Shown in pieces: positions 46,634-54,843 of a stretch of 64,000 nt of DNA. How positions within the stretch are numbered: position 1 is the stretch's first letter; the number at the start of each line of letters is the position of its first letter. Under the pieces are notes generated by a model that searched no databases, had not been told where the DNA came from, and saw only the letters and a list, made by a program, of their open reading frames with translations. The translations under genes and the position numbers were made by a program. The stretch lies in NCBI GenBank assembly GCA_018433975.1, contig JAHDQE010000014.1, positions 62,001 to 126,000 of the forward strand, read 5' to 3'. This DNA comes from Ornatilinea sp. (GTDB lineage Bacteria > Chloroflexota > Anaerolineae > Anaerolineales > Anaerolineaceae).

Positions 46634-46712
46634 GAATAAATCGGATCCAATATCCAGGTGGAACAAAATTCTATCAATCCAATAATCACGGTTTACAAGA
46701 AAGCCTGACAAC

Positions 46713-48143
46713 ATGATCTCTAAAGCCAAACTATGGATACCCCTCTGTGTGCTGATCATTCTGAGCCTCGCCGCGTGCCAGCCCGCTTCGCCCCCTTCAA
46801 CGGACAACCTGGCAACGGCAGCGCCCCCTGCTCAGATCACCCGCACCCCGGTTTCCTTTCCCACCCAACAGCCTTCCCCTACCCCGCCCGCACATCTCTT
46901 AGTTGATCCCGAAGAATTGGATGGGTTAGAGATCATCTTTGCGGTTCCCTGGTCCGGGCAGGTCGAGCAGACCGCCGCCGGATTGGTATCCGAGTTCAAT
47001 CGCACCAATCTCTGGGGAATTAAAGTCAGCCTTACTGCCCTGGGAAGCGACGCCCTGCTGAATGATTATGTTGAAGCCAATTTAAAGACCGAACAATCCC
47101 CCAATGTGGTTGTGGCACCGGTTGATCAATTGCTGCTCTGGCAGAAAAACGAGAACGGCGTCATCAATCTCCAGGACTACATCGCGGATTCACAGTGGGG
47201 GATGGGCATTGAAGAAATCGAAGAGTATTACCCTCCCATCTGGGAACAGGACTCCTGGGAAGACCGCCAGTTGGGCCTTCCTGCGCTGCGCACCTTCCCC
47301 GTCCTTGTTTACAATAAAACCTGGGCGGAGGAACTTGGTTTCAGCCAGCCTCCTGCCACCACCGCGGAATTTGAAGAACAGGTCTGTGCCGCTGCAATCG
47401 AGACCAGGCTGGGACAAAATGACGGCACGGGCGGCTGGATCGTGAACACGGCCCCGTTAACCACGCTCAACTGGTTGAACGCTTTCGGCGGAATCAATCT
47501 TGCCGACCTGGACGCAGAAGAATACCGTTTCAACACATCCGAATCCAGAGCGGCGCTGGTCTATTTGAGGACTCTTTTCGATGAAGGTTGTGCCTGGAAC
47601 AGCCGGATTTCTGAACCTTACGAATATTTCAGCAGCCGGAAAGCCCTGATCTATTCGGGCACCCTCGATGACATCCCAACCCAGGCATTCACTCAAAGCA
47701 AAAATGAAAACGCGGATGAATGGTCCGTGATCCCCTATCCCTCGGATACCGCACAGCAGTCCTTCTTCATTCACGGGACCTCCTATGCCATCCTGGTGGA
47801 TGGTCCGGAAAAGCAATTGGCTTCCTGGTTGTTCATCCGCTGGATATCGGACCCGGAGCGCCAGTCCAAACTTGCTTTTGCCTCAGGCACCCTCCCGGTA
47901 ACCCAAAGCGCTGCTGAATCCATGGAAAAAGACGCCAGGATCAACCCCCAGTGGAAAGAAGTCTTCCCCGAAATTGCTTCCGCTCAATCCGCTCCGCGTT
48001 CCCCGTCCTGGCCAATCGCACGCAACATCCTCTCCGATGCCGCCTGGCAGACTTTCCAGCCCAACGCCGAAATCGGGAATATTTCCACCTACCTTCAGCA
48101 GGTGGACAGCACAATCCGTGAAATTTTAGCCCGAATGAATTAA
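46713..48143 (+). CDS. Orphan solute-binding lipoprotein (family 1-like)
   Basis: 476 residues. The signal peptide ends in the lipobox LAAC (Cys22), followed by a Pro/Thr-rich linker to about residue 65. The body resembles ABC sugar-binding proteins: VEQTAAGLVSEFNRTN, FPVLVYNKTWAEELGF and ASWLFIRWISDPERQ. No permease or ATPase gene is adjacent, so it may serve a distant transporter or act as a sensor. It is separated by 17 bp from the following MBL-fold gene and may share its transcript. Confidence 0.82.
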   Translation: MISKAKLWIPLCVLIILSLAACQPASPPSTDNLATAAPPAQITRTPVSFPTQQPSPTPPAHLLVDPEELDGLEIIFAVPWSGQVEQTAAGLVSEFNRTNLWGIKVSLTALGSDALLNDYVEANLKTEQSPNVVVAPVDQLLLWQKNENGVINLQDYIADSQWGMGIEEIEEYYPPIWEQDSWEDRQLGLPALRTFPVLVYNKTWAEELGFSQPPATTAEFEEQVCAAAIETRLGQNDGTGGWIVNTAPLTTLNWLNAFGGINLADLDAEEYRFNTSESRAALVYLRTLFDEGCAWNSRISEPYEYFSSRKALIYSGTLDDIPTQAFTQSKNENADEWSVIPYPSDTAQQSFFIHGTSYAILVDGPEKQLASWLFIRWISDPERQSKLAFASGTLPVTQSAAESMEKDARINPQWKEVFPEIASAQSAPRSPSWPIARNILSDAAWQTFQPNAEIGNISTYLQQVDSTIREILARMN

Positions 48144-48160
48144 CTGAAAACGGATGAAAT

Positions 48161-49012
48161 ATGAAATTACAGCAAATCACACCGCATATTTATTGGGTGG
48201 CTCCCGCGGAAGAAACCGACCGGCCTTTGCTTGGCGCCGTGGTAGGGGAACAATCCATCCTGATGGTGGATGCCGGTAATTCTCCGGACCACGCCCAGCA
48301 GTTCTTGAAGCTCTTAAAACAATACAACTTCAGCCTGCCGGAATACGTCGCCCTGACGCACTGGCATTGGGATCATGTCTTTGGGGCCCAGGCCCTCAAC
48401 GCGACCCTCATTGCTCACTATGAAACCACCCGCAAGCTTCAAGAGATGAGCCAATTGAGCTGGAGAGACAAAGCATTGGACCAGCGGGTCGAAGACGGCA
48501 CCGAAATCGAGTTTTGTCGGGATCACATGAAAATCGAGCTCAGCGACCGGCAGCGCGCTCAAATCAAGATCAGAATTCCCGAATTGTCCTTCGAGGAACA
48601 ATTAACCCTCGACCTCGGCAGCCTCACCGCGCAGATCATCCACGTGGGCGGAGATCACAGCGCCGATTCGAGCATCGTCTTCATTCCGGAAGAATCGGTG
48701 GTTTTTCTGGGGGATAGCATCTACGATTCCATTTACGAAACGCCCCGGCATTACACCGCGCAGAAAATCTTCCCCCTGCTGGAGAAGCTGCTGTCGCTCA
48801 AGGCCGCCTATTATCTGGACGGTCACAGCGGCCAACCCATGCTGTTCGCCGAACTGGAAGCCTTTACGGAGTACCTCAAAACCATCAGTCAGTGTGTTTC
48901 CGGGAACCCCGCGGACCTGGCGGCCATAAAAAACGCCCTTTCAAAAGCTCTTGCCCGGGAGCTGAACGAAGAGGATCTGGAATACATCGAGAACTTCCTC
49001 AACGGTCTGTAA
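48161..49012 (+). CDS. Metallo-beta-lactamase-fold hydrolase
   Basis: 283 residues without signal peptide. The HxHxDH metal site is LTHWHWDHVFG. The other metal ligands appear in HVGGDHSADS, VFLGDSIYDS and LDGHSGQP. The N-terminal IYWVAPAEETDRPLLGAVVG is typical of small MBL-fold enzymes. Substrate unknown. Closest to its neighbour at 46.7 kb. Confidence 0.87.
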   Translation: MKLQQITPHIYWVAPAEETDRPLLGAVVGEQSILMVDAGNSPDHAQQFLKLLKQYNFSLPEYVALTHWHWDHVFGAQALNATLIAHYETTRKLQEMSQLSWRDKALDQRVEDGTEIEFCRDHMKIELSDRQRAQIKIRIPELSFEEQLTLDLGSLTAQIIHVGGDHSADSSIVFIPEESVVFLGDSIYDSIYETPRHYTAQKIFPLLEKLLSLKAAYYLDGHSGQPMLFAELEAFTEYLKTISQCVSGNPADLAAIKNALSKALARELNEEDLEYIENFLNGL

Positions 49013-49051
49013 AAAGCTTATTTTTCCCCGCACTTCCCCCCAAAAAACAAA

Positions 49052-49079
49052 AAAGCGATCCGCTATACCGGTTCGCTTT
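49052..49079 (+). terminator. Stem-loop after the MBL-fold gene
   Basis: 11-bp arms (49052-49062, 49069-49079) with one mismatch and a 6-nt loop. A-rich sequence precedes it and CAATTTG follows. It probably works in both directions, ending the MBL gene and the tRNA transcript from the other strand. Confidence 0.6.
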
Positions 49080-49099
49080 CAATTTGTGATGGACCTTAG

Positions 49100-49170
49100 A
49101 GGCGACGATGGGAATCGAACCCATGATAAGAGTTTTGCAGACTCCTGCCTTACCACTTGGCGACGTCGCC
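49100..49170 (-). tRNA. tRNA-Cys (GCA)
   Basis: 71 nt on the minus strand. The acceptor arms GGCGACG/CGTCGCC pair fully, the anticodon loop reads CTGCAAA (GCA), the T-arm contains GGTTCGATTCC and the discriminator base is U, as expected for tRNA-Cys. CCA is not encoded. Confidence 0.95.
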
Positions 49171-49201
49171 ATGTTGTCTCTATTGTACTGTTAACGAGAA
49201 G

Positions 49202-49274
49202 AGCGGGCAACGAGACTCGAACTCGTGACCTTCTCCTTGGCAAGGAGGTGTTCTACCAACTGAACTATGCCCGC
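49202..49274 (-). tRNA. tRNA-Gly (GCC)
   Basis: 73 nt on the minus strand. Acceptor GCGGGCA pairs with TGCCCGC. The anticodon loop is TTGCCAA (GCC) and the T-arm contains GAGTTCGAGTCTC. It lies 31 bp from tRNA-Cys on the same strand and is probably co-transcribed with it. Confidence 0.95.
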
Positions 49275-49418
49275 ATAAATGAAATATTCTCTTTTTCGTG
49301 ACGACCTAGAGTATAGCATTTATCATAAAAACCGTCAACCCTCTTGCAGATTTTTTAAATTTATAAAGTAAGTGTTGACGATCTATACCGGGCATGATAA
49401 AATATCCTTCGCAAGTCA

Positions 49419-49490
49419 GGGCGCGTAGCTCAATGGTAGAGCAGTGGCCTTTTAAGCCATTGGTTAAGGGTTCGAGCCCCTTCGCGCTCA
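49419..49490 (+). tRNA. tRNA-Lys (TTT), integration target
   Basis: 72 nt on the plus strand. Acceptor GGGCGCG pairs with CGCGCTC (one G-U). The anticodon loop is CTTTTAA (TTT) and the T-arm contains GGGTTCGAGCCC. The gene is complete. Its 3' part (49441-49482) is repeated at 52863-52904, marking it as the attachment site of an integrative element. Confidence 0.95.
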
Positions 49491-49548
49491 CAATAGTACA
49501 GGTTGGGTTTACCCTTCCAACAATCCCTATATATAGCAGTTCACTTGC

Positions 49549-49578
49549 GGACTATCGAGACTCGTTTTTCGATAGTCC
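49549..49578. repeat. Perfect inverted repeat near the element's left end
   Basis: 10-bp arms GGACTATCGA (49549-49558) and complement (49569-49578) with a 10-nt T-containing loop, about 60 bp from tRNA-Lys. It could end the tRNA transcript or be a recombinase arm site. No gene is seen in 49491-49653. Confidence 0.5.
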
Positions 49579-49653
49579 ATTGGTTTAATATCTTCATTAC
49601 TAAATATTCTATCTCATATTTAATAATAGTTACTCATTTAATTCTATTAACCA

Positions 49654-50178
49654 TCATTGCCAATTTGATTCAATTAACTGCATTGTCTGTGAAAAATCGA
49701 ATGTACCATTTGCTACTCGTATAATATCACCCACCTCAGGTCGAATCTGAAGTTTACTAATAGGATATCCAAATCCACATGTTGAAGCGTATTGTCCATT
49801 AGCCCAAGGAATATCATTTCCTGCATAACAAGAATATGAATCTTCAGGCATATCAAAACCAGCTAGGTAAGTTTCACCTTCTTCTGTTACCAAGAAAATT
49901 GCAAACAATTGATTTCCCCAGAACATTGGCTCATCACCAAATTCAACTTTGCCATTTGGATTAACTAATTCAAAATCAACAAAAATATTTCCTTCTTTTA
50001 CAAAAACATGAGCCTGTTTTATACATACGTCATCAAATCTACACACTTGCTTTGGTGGCTCCGCCTCAAAAGTTGGAATTATTTCTTCAGACTTAATAGC
50101 ACCTTCATTTGGTGTACAAGAGGATAGAAAAACAAGAAAAAGGAAACACATATAAAAAATTACTGCTTTGTATTTCAT
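49654..50178 (-). CDS. Hypothetical lipoprotein
   Basis: 174 residues. The signal peptide ends in the lipobox LSSC (Cys21). GGAGG lies 8 nt before the ATG. The mature part is a small beta-rich domain with several Cys residues (CRFDDVCIKQA, CYAGNDIPWANGQYASTCGF) that could form disulfides outside the cell. No family recognised. It lies inside the tRNA-Lys element and has the same AT-rich composition. Confidence 0.65.
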   Translation of the reverse strand: MKYKAVIFYMCFLFLVFLSSCTPNEGAIKSEEIIPTFEAEPPKQVCRFDDVCIKQAHVFVKEGNIFVDFELVNPNGKVEFGDEPMFWGNQLFAIFLVTEEGETYLAGFDMPEDSYSCYAGNDIPWANGQYASTCGFGYPISKLQIRPEVGDIIRVANGTFDFSQTMQLIESNWQ

Positions 50179-50281
50179 GTTAAAAACCTCCTTAAAACAA
50201 TTTATTGACAGATGTTAAATCCTCTTCTGACTGCTCTTTGTTGCACTTACGAGTTGAATCTAAGTTACTTTACAATCAATA

Positions 50282-50887
50282 TTATTTAGGAAAAGATTCT
50301 AAAGCTTCTTTATATTTTTCTGCCCTATCTTCTGACAAATCACCATTTATTTGAATAAGAATATTATCCTTTGTAAAAACCCAAGAGAAAAATAAACCAC
50401 TTTGTTTTCCAAGTTCCTCAAAATAGTTTTTCATAATTTGCAAATCTTCTTCAGACGAAAAACTAAAAATCCTTCCACCACAATCAGAGCACAATGATGG
50501 AAGATAGAATCTTGTACCTTCCGCCTCTGACATTGGGGACATCCCATGGTCTTCCTTTGTTTTTTCTATTGGTCGGGTATTCTCCAGCTCCAAACCTGCT
50601 TTTATCAAATAGTTTGCTACTTCTGCCGATGTCCATATTTGATAAATTTCGGTTGGTTTTGGTTCTGGTGTAGATGTTTCAGTTGGGATTAGGCTAACTT
50701 CATAAGTGCTTGTAACATTTACAATAGCAACAGCGGTGTTCATCATTGCAGTTTTTTCATATATTTCAAAAGCCAAAGTTTCAACATTGATTTCTGGTTC
50801 AACAGATTCTTGTTTCTCGATTTGTCCACCACAAGCAGCTAACAGAAAAAGAGCCAAGGTAATAAATACAACATTCCTGCTTCTCAT
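50282..50887 (-). CDS. Hypothetical lipoprotein
   Basis: About 201 residues. The start ATG 50887 is chosen because GGGAGG lies 6 nt upstream; an in-frame GTG two codons earlier overlaps it. The lipobox is LAAC, followed by a Thr/Pro-rich stretch (PTETSTPEPKPTEIYQIW). The C-terminal domain has a Cys pair (LPSLCSDCGGRIFSF) and ends in a helix. No known family. It may form an operon with the lipoprotein gene 103 bp downstream. Confidence 0.65.
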   Translation of the reverse strand: MRSRNVVFITLALFLLAACGGQIEKQESVEPEINVETLAFEIYEKTAMMNTAVAIVNVTSTYEVSLIPTETSTPEPKPTEIYQIWTSAEVANYLIKAGLELENTRPIEKTKEDHGMSPMSEAEGTRFYLPSLCSDCGGRIFSFSSEEDLQIMKNYFEELGKQSGLFFSWVFTKDNILIQINGDLSEDRAEKYKEALESFPK

Positions 50888-50986
50888 TTCCACCTCCCTG
50901 AAATGATAAAACTAAAATTTTATTTACCCAAGAGTTTGATACAATAAATTATTTCCCCAAACTTTTGAAACATTAATAATATATAT

Positions 50987-51321
50987 CTATTTCAGAGAAA
51001 TATCAACCGGGCTTCCTCTTCGATGAGCAGCTTGAATATCCTGCTCTGTCTGGGCTAAATACCTTCTCAATACCTGAACCGCATGCCCCATCAAGCGCTG
51101 TAAAGCGTATATTTCCCCTGGATTATTCCGCAAGAAATTTAAAGCAAAAGCCCGCCCGAAATCATGCAGTCTTGGGGTTCAATTTCTGCGGTTCGCGCCT
51201 GCCTTCGGATAATCTATCTCAATCCCCAATAGGTTAAACACTCTTCATCATCCGTTACCAAAAGCGCCGGGTTCCCGTCATTACGCTGTTTCAGATAAGC
51301 CTTGACCGACTGAGAGTGTGC
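50987..51321 (-). pseudogene. Tyrosine recombinase (integrase) C-terminal remnant
   Basis: Read on the minus strand, one frame gives SVKAYLKQRNDGNPALLVTD and then ECLTYWGLR, a stop codon, and IIRRQARTAEIEP. A frameshift leads to LHDFGRAFALNFLRNNPGE, LQRLMGHAVQVLRRYL and a tail HRRGSPVD. These are the catalytic-core motifs of XerD-like integrases (HxFR with Gly for Arg here, LGH as MGH, RRY). The stop and frameshift make it non-functional, and the N-terminal part is missing. Nothing recognisable lies in 51322-51589. Confidence 0.85.
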
Positions 51322-51589
51322 GATAATTCATGCTGCCAAGCCGCCACAACGCCTTGGGCAGGGCCTTTTTTACTATGTATAAGAAGAATTTCTAAATTGC
51401 GTGGGATTAGATGTGAGGGATAGATAGGTGAATTGAGTTTTCAGGAAAATTTTCGGCAATTTATTGATTCGAGAAGGAATTTATTCTATACTGAATTTAG
51501 TTATTTTCATCACAAAATCAAACACAAGCCGCCATTCGTTTAATTGGATTTCGATAATTTCAGCGTTCGAAAGGGTAACAGGTTAAACC

Positions 51590-52342
51590 ATGTTTTGCCC
51601 AAATTGTCATCAACTATTAGATGACAACGCAAATTTTTGTCCGAACTGCGGTGCAAATCTTACGAATATTAATATTCACAGTGATGAAGCAGGAATAAAT
51701 AACACGAGTGGAAGATACAACTGCCCGCATTGTGGTCGAAATGATAAAACCATAAAAGTATCCGTCTATGTTGAAAGTGAAAGAGTATCAGGCTACACAA
51801 GAGAATGGACGAGTGACAGTGATGGTGGTTCATACTTGGCTACAGTACCATATACACGAATATCGGATTTGGCTCGTAAATTGTCATTACCTAAAAAACC
51901 TGAGTACCATCCTCCTTCTTGTTTTTGGTGGATTGCGCCATTCATAATTACTCCTTGGTTATCAGCATTGATTGGCCCGACAACAAAAAAAGTAAAAGTG
52001 ATTACACTTATTCTTGCAATAGTTTCTTTATGCCTTTTCTTCTTTAAATTGCTCATATCAGGACCTTCAGACTGGTCACGAAATGAAAATTCTTTTTCCT
52101 CAATAATAGAGTGTTTCCTTGGGCTTTTTGCGATAGCTGTGGTGCTACTTTTCTATGTGGACTTGATTGTTGAAAACAGAAAACGAGAAACGTACGTAAA
52201 TACCGTTGCAATCCCTTGGTGGAACAGAGCAAATTTTTTTTGGAATCGTCTGTATTTTTGTGAATATGATGGATATGTCTTCCTTCCAGAAGAGAATATA
52301 GCAGTCCCAGCAGATAGGATGAACGAAATTCTATACAGGTAG
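51590..52342 (+). CDS. Zinc-ribbon membrane protein
   Basis: 250 residues. An N-terminal double zinc ribbon (MFCPNCHQLLDDNANFCPNC) is followed by a third CxxC pair (YNCPHCGRND). Two hydrophobic segments follow at about 140-160 and 180-205. The C-terminus is soluble, with FCEYDGYVFLPEENIAVPAD. AGGG and ACAGG lie upstream of the ATG. Such zinc_ribbon_2 plus membrane proteins are common and uncharacterised. It lies within the tRNA-Lys element and is apparently intact. Confidence 0.7.
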   Translation: MFCPNCHQLLDDNANFCPNCGANLTNINIHSDEAGINNTSGRYNCPHCGRNDKTIKVSVYVESERVSGYTREWTSDSDGGSYLATVPYTRISDLARKLSLPKKPEYHPPSCFWWIAPFIITPWLSALIGPTTKKVKVITLILAIVSLCLFFFKLLISGPSDWSRNENSFSSIIECFLGLFAIAVVLLFYVDLIVENRKRETYVNTVAIPWWNRANFFWNRLYFCEYDGYVFLPEENIAVPADRMNEILYR

Positions 52343-52377
52343 ATTACAGTCACCATTTGATTAGGCCAAAACTATGA

Positions 52378-52401
52378 TCAATTATCAACTGGGCTTCCTC
52401 T
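52378..52401 (-). pseudogene. Second tyrosine recombinase 3' scrap
   Basis: The minus strand reads RGSPVDN and a stop, matching the C-terminal tail of the first integrase remnant (RRGSPVD). Upstream sequence no longer aligns. It suggests a second, older integration at the same site. Short, so confidence is limited. The surrounding 52343-52628 holds no gene. Confidence 0.5.
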
Positions 52402-52628
52402 CAGGGTAATTGCATTCTTCCACATTTTTCCTACTTTCGTTCCAATAATGGTAGTACTAAAACCGATCAGCCCCATTTTGTGATGAAAGGCTGGATATTT
52501 TGTCAGTTATTTCCCACAAGAAATTAGAATGCAATTGTCCTAGAATTACTTGCCGCTTAACTTGCAAAAATCACTTTATGGGTTTATTGTGAAAGATAAT
52601 ACTTGCATTGTCAGCAGAAGGGGTTATT

Positions 52629-52826
52629 ATGGCTCCATTAGAAATAATTGATTTGAACAAACTTCCAAGAGAGGAAGCGGTTGAAAAGACAATGAAGATA
52701 TTGGGTTTCAGTAAATCTGATGCTGAATTCTATATTGCTATGGGCCGTGGGGAAGTAGATGGTGATCTGGTTAAAATCGATAGTTTGGAAGATATTCACC
52801 AAGATTCAAAAACAAACCCCCTGTAA
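52629..52826 (+). CDS. Small hypothetical protein
   Basis: 65 residues from ATG 52629, with AAGGGG 6 nt upstream. A soluble helical protein (REEAVEKTMKILGFSKSDAE) with an acidic C-terminus. No known family. It is the last gene before the right attachment repeat. Confidence 0.5.
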   Translation: MAPLEIIDLNKLPREEAVEKTMKILGFSKSDAEFYIAMGRGEVDGDLVKIDSLEDIHQDSKTNPL

Positions 52827-52862
52827 CGTTTTTCAGCAATAAGGTATCCAAACATACTTAAC

Positions 52863-52904
52863 GCAGTGCCCTTTTAAGCCATTGGTTAAGGGTTCGAACC
52901 CCTT
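52863..52904 (+). repeat. Partial tRNA-Lys copy (right attachment site)
   Basis: 42 nt matching 49441-49482 with two substitutions (a G-to-C in the anticodon stem and a G-to-A in the T-arm). The acceptor stem is not conserved, so it is not a functional tRNA. It overlaps the last two bases of the stop codon of the minus-strand gene at 52903-54843. Confidence 0.88.
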
Positions 52905-54843
52905 ATTCTGTAGTAAAGAAAATATCCACAGTCACATCTTGCTTGACGCCGCAGGCATTGCGGATCACAGATTTGACCTGCAAAAGGAATTCCGATCCGC
53001 CCTGCCACTGCGAATCACTGGTATCAATGGTCAGGGAAGCTGTTTTTGTAGTGGAATCGTAAAGGATATTTAAGATCGGCACATTTCCACCCAGAGTCGA
53101 ATTAGCAATATTGCTGCCAAAATTATTTATATCCAGCACACTGCCGCTGCCAAACGTAATCATTGGCGTATTGAAGGTCACGAACAGAGTTGTGGTGCTG
53201 AGCGGAACACCCGTCTCACCATCAGCAGGGCTGCTGCTGAGCACAAATCCGCTCACCGGATCCGGATCGGAACAGACGCTCAAATCCACCCAATCAAGAA
53301 AGATATTGCCCGATGAATTAACGCCGCCGCTTACAGTAACGGGAATCTGGTTATCATTCGGAGAAACAGAATCGGCTGTGGAAACATAATCAGGTGGGTC
53401 TTGCTCAAACAAAATATAACTGCCGGCCGGCACATCCGCGAAACTAAACATTCCCCCCGAGTCCGTCTGTAGGCTGTAACAGTCCACGCCCACAGTGCAG
53501 CTCCCATCGTAAAGCTCAATTGTGACATCCGGTATACCGGTATCGGCATCACTAAAATCCCCATCGCCGTCCACGTCATTTCGCACCTGCCCGGAAATGC
53601 TGGAAGTGAGCCCCGGAGCAATCACCGTGGTGGTTAGAGTGTCACTGTCTGTACAGGTTGTGCCATTAAACGCTCCGCTTGCTGTTGCGGCATTGACAAC
53701 CTGGCCTGCCTGGGTTTCGGCCAGTGTCACAATGTGAGAGGTGTTTGCCAGGCAAGTTATACTCGCCGATGGAGCCAGTACCGTAGAAGGACAGGTTATC
53801 GGGATTGCAAAAGTATCATCTGTCACACCGATATTCGTCAGGGTCACGCCGCCTGCATTGGTGACATCAAATTGATACCATAAACCATCGTCCTGCGTGA
53901 TTCCGCCGCTGGAATCATTGTCATCATAAGATCGCAAACTTTTGCTAACTTGAATGGCCGGATTCTGTTCAATCGGGAGAGTCAGTTTATCCGTATCTTG
54001 ATAGTAAACACCGTCATAATCGCCGGAGGCAAGAGCCTTGTTCGTCACTTCCCCGGCGTTTACCTCTTGTGCAGTAACGCTGTGGAAAGTATCCGCAGTA
54101 CAAACCATTGAATTTCCGGCCGCCAACTTTGAATTTGGACAGCTTACAGCAAGGCTGAACGAAATATCTTCGACAGATACCTGGCTAAGCGATGTATCAC
54201 CGGTATTGCTGACTTTAAACTCGTACCACAAACGGTCTCCGAAGGTGATTGAGTTCGAGGAATCATTGTCTTCATAAGATGCTAACTTCTTCACAACTTG
54301 AATGCCTGGCTGAGGCTGTTGAGGGATAGGCGTAGACGTGGGGATGAAAACGGGCGGCAAAGCAGTTGGCAGCACTGTCGGGATAGTAGTTGCTAAGGCC
54401 GTTGGACTGGGAAAAGGCGAAGGTTCTAAAGATGCGGTAGGAAATGCAGTGGATGTAAACGCGGGGCTTTCTGTTGAAGCAAGGCTGGTAGCAATCGCCT
54501 GATTTTTAAGAGATAAAGTAACTTCCGGAACGGGTGTTTGCAAGTTCGCGAGCAAGCTAGACATACGCTGCGCAATTTCAGCCGTTGCATACGGATTATG
54601 ATCCAGTATAACGTCCCGGATAATATTTTTGCTGATGCGAGGGATTAAACGATTATCCTCAATACCGTAAACGGCTTGAGTAGATGCATGAATCGGGGCA
54701 GAGATTGACCCTTCCTCATTTACAGGTGAGATTCCCCAAATAAAAATGAAACAAAAAAGCAAAAAGAATATGACCATTAAAACCAAAATGGACGGAGGGA
54801 TTTGCCGCTTTTCTTGAGGTTGGTGTTGTAACTGATCAGACAT
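52903..54843 (-). CDS. Membrane-anchored DUF11/SdrD-like surface protein
   Basis: 646 residues. A short cytoplasmic N-terminus precedes one membrane helix (about 20-40). Next come a helical segment, a Pro/Thr/Ser-rich stalk (about 120-185) and two DUF11-type repeats (IQVVKKLASYEDNDSSNSIT and IQVSKSLRSYDDNDSSGGIT). A SdrD_B/CNA_B-like domain (SGQVRNDVDGDGDFSDADTG) follows at about 415-530, then a Big_5-like C-terminal domain. All domains beyond the helix should face outward. The start follows the HD-GYP gene stop with no gap, so translation is coupled. Its last codons lie at the right edge of the tRNA-Lys element. Confidence 0.82.
   Translation of the reverse strand: MSDQLQHQPQEKRQIPPSILVLMVIFFLLFCFIFIWGISPVNEEGSISAPIHASTQAVYGIEDNRLIPRISKNIIRDVILDHNPYATAEIAQRMSSLLANLQTPVPEVTLSLKNQAIATSLASTESPAFTSTAFPTASLEPSPFPSPTALATTIPTVLPTALPPVFIPTSTPIPQQPQPGIQVVKKLASYEDNDSSNSITFGDRLWYEFKVSNTGDTSLSQVSVEDISFSLAVSCPNSKLAAGNSMVCTADTFHSVTAQEVNAGEVTNKALASGDYDGVYYQDTDKLTLPIEQNPAIQVSKSLRSYDDNDSSGGITQDDGLWYQFDVTNAGGVTLTNIGVTDDTFAIPITCPSTVLAPSASITCLANTSHIVTLAETQAGQVVNAATASGAFNGTTCTDSDTLTTTVIAPGLTSSISGQVRNDVDGDGDFSDADTGIPDVTIELYDGSCTVGVDCYSLQTDSGGMFSFADVPAGSYILFEQDPPDYVSTADSVSPNDNQIPVTVSGGVNSSGNIFLDWVDLSVCSDPDPVSGFVLSSSPADGETGVPLSTTTLFVTFNTPMITFGSGSVLDINNFGSNIANSTLGGNVPILNILYDSTTKTASLTIDTSDSQWQGGSEFLLQVKSVIRNACGVKQDVTVDIFFTTE

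Larger units (their letters stand above)
49441..52904. mobile_element. Decayed integrative element at tRNA-Lys
   Basis: The segment is bounded by a 42-nt direct repeat covering the anticodon arm to T-arm of tRNA-Lys (49441-49482 and 52863-52904, 40/42 identical). Inside are remnants of tyrosine recombinases at 50987-51321 and 52378-52401, two lipoprotein genes, a zinc-ribbon membrane protein and a small ORF. The interior is AT-richer than its surroundings. No replication, conjugation or phage structural gene is present, so the element is a relic and not expected to move by itself. Confidence 0.82.

Noticed and set aside
51310-51360. Possible HExxH metalloprotease motif (HELSH) on the minus strand near the integrase remnant
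   Set aside because: Appears in only one short frame, is followed by a stop and lies in decayed sequence; judged chance.
52863-52904. A second functional tRNA-Lys
   Set aside because: The acceptor stem and D-arm are missing; only the anticodon to T-arm part is copied.
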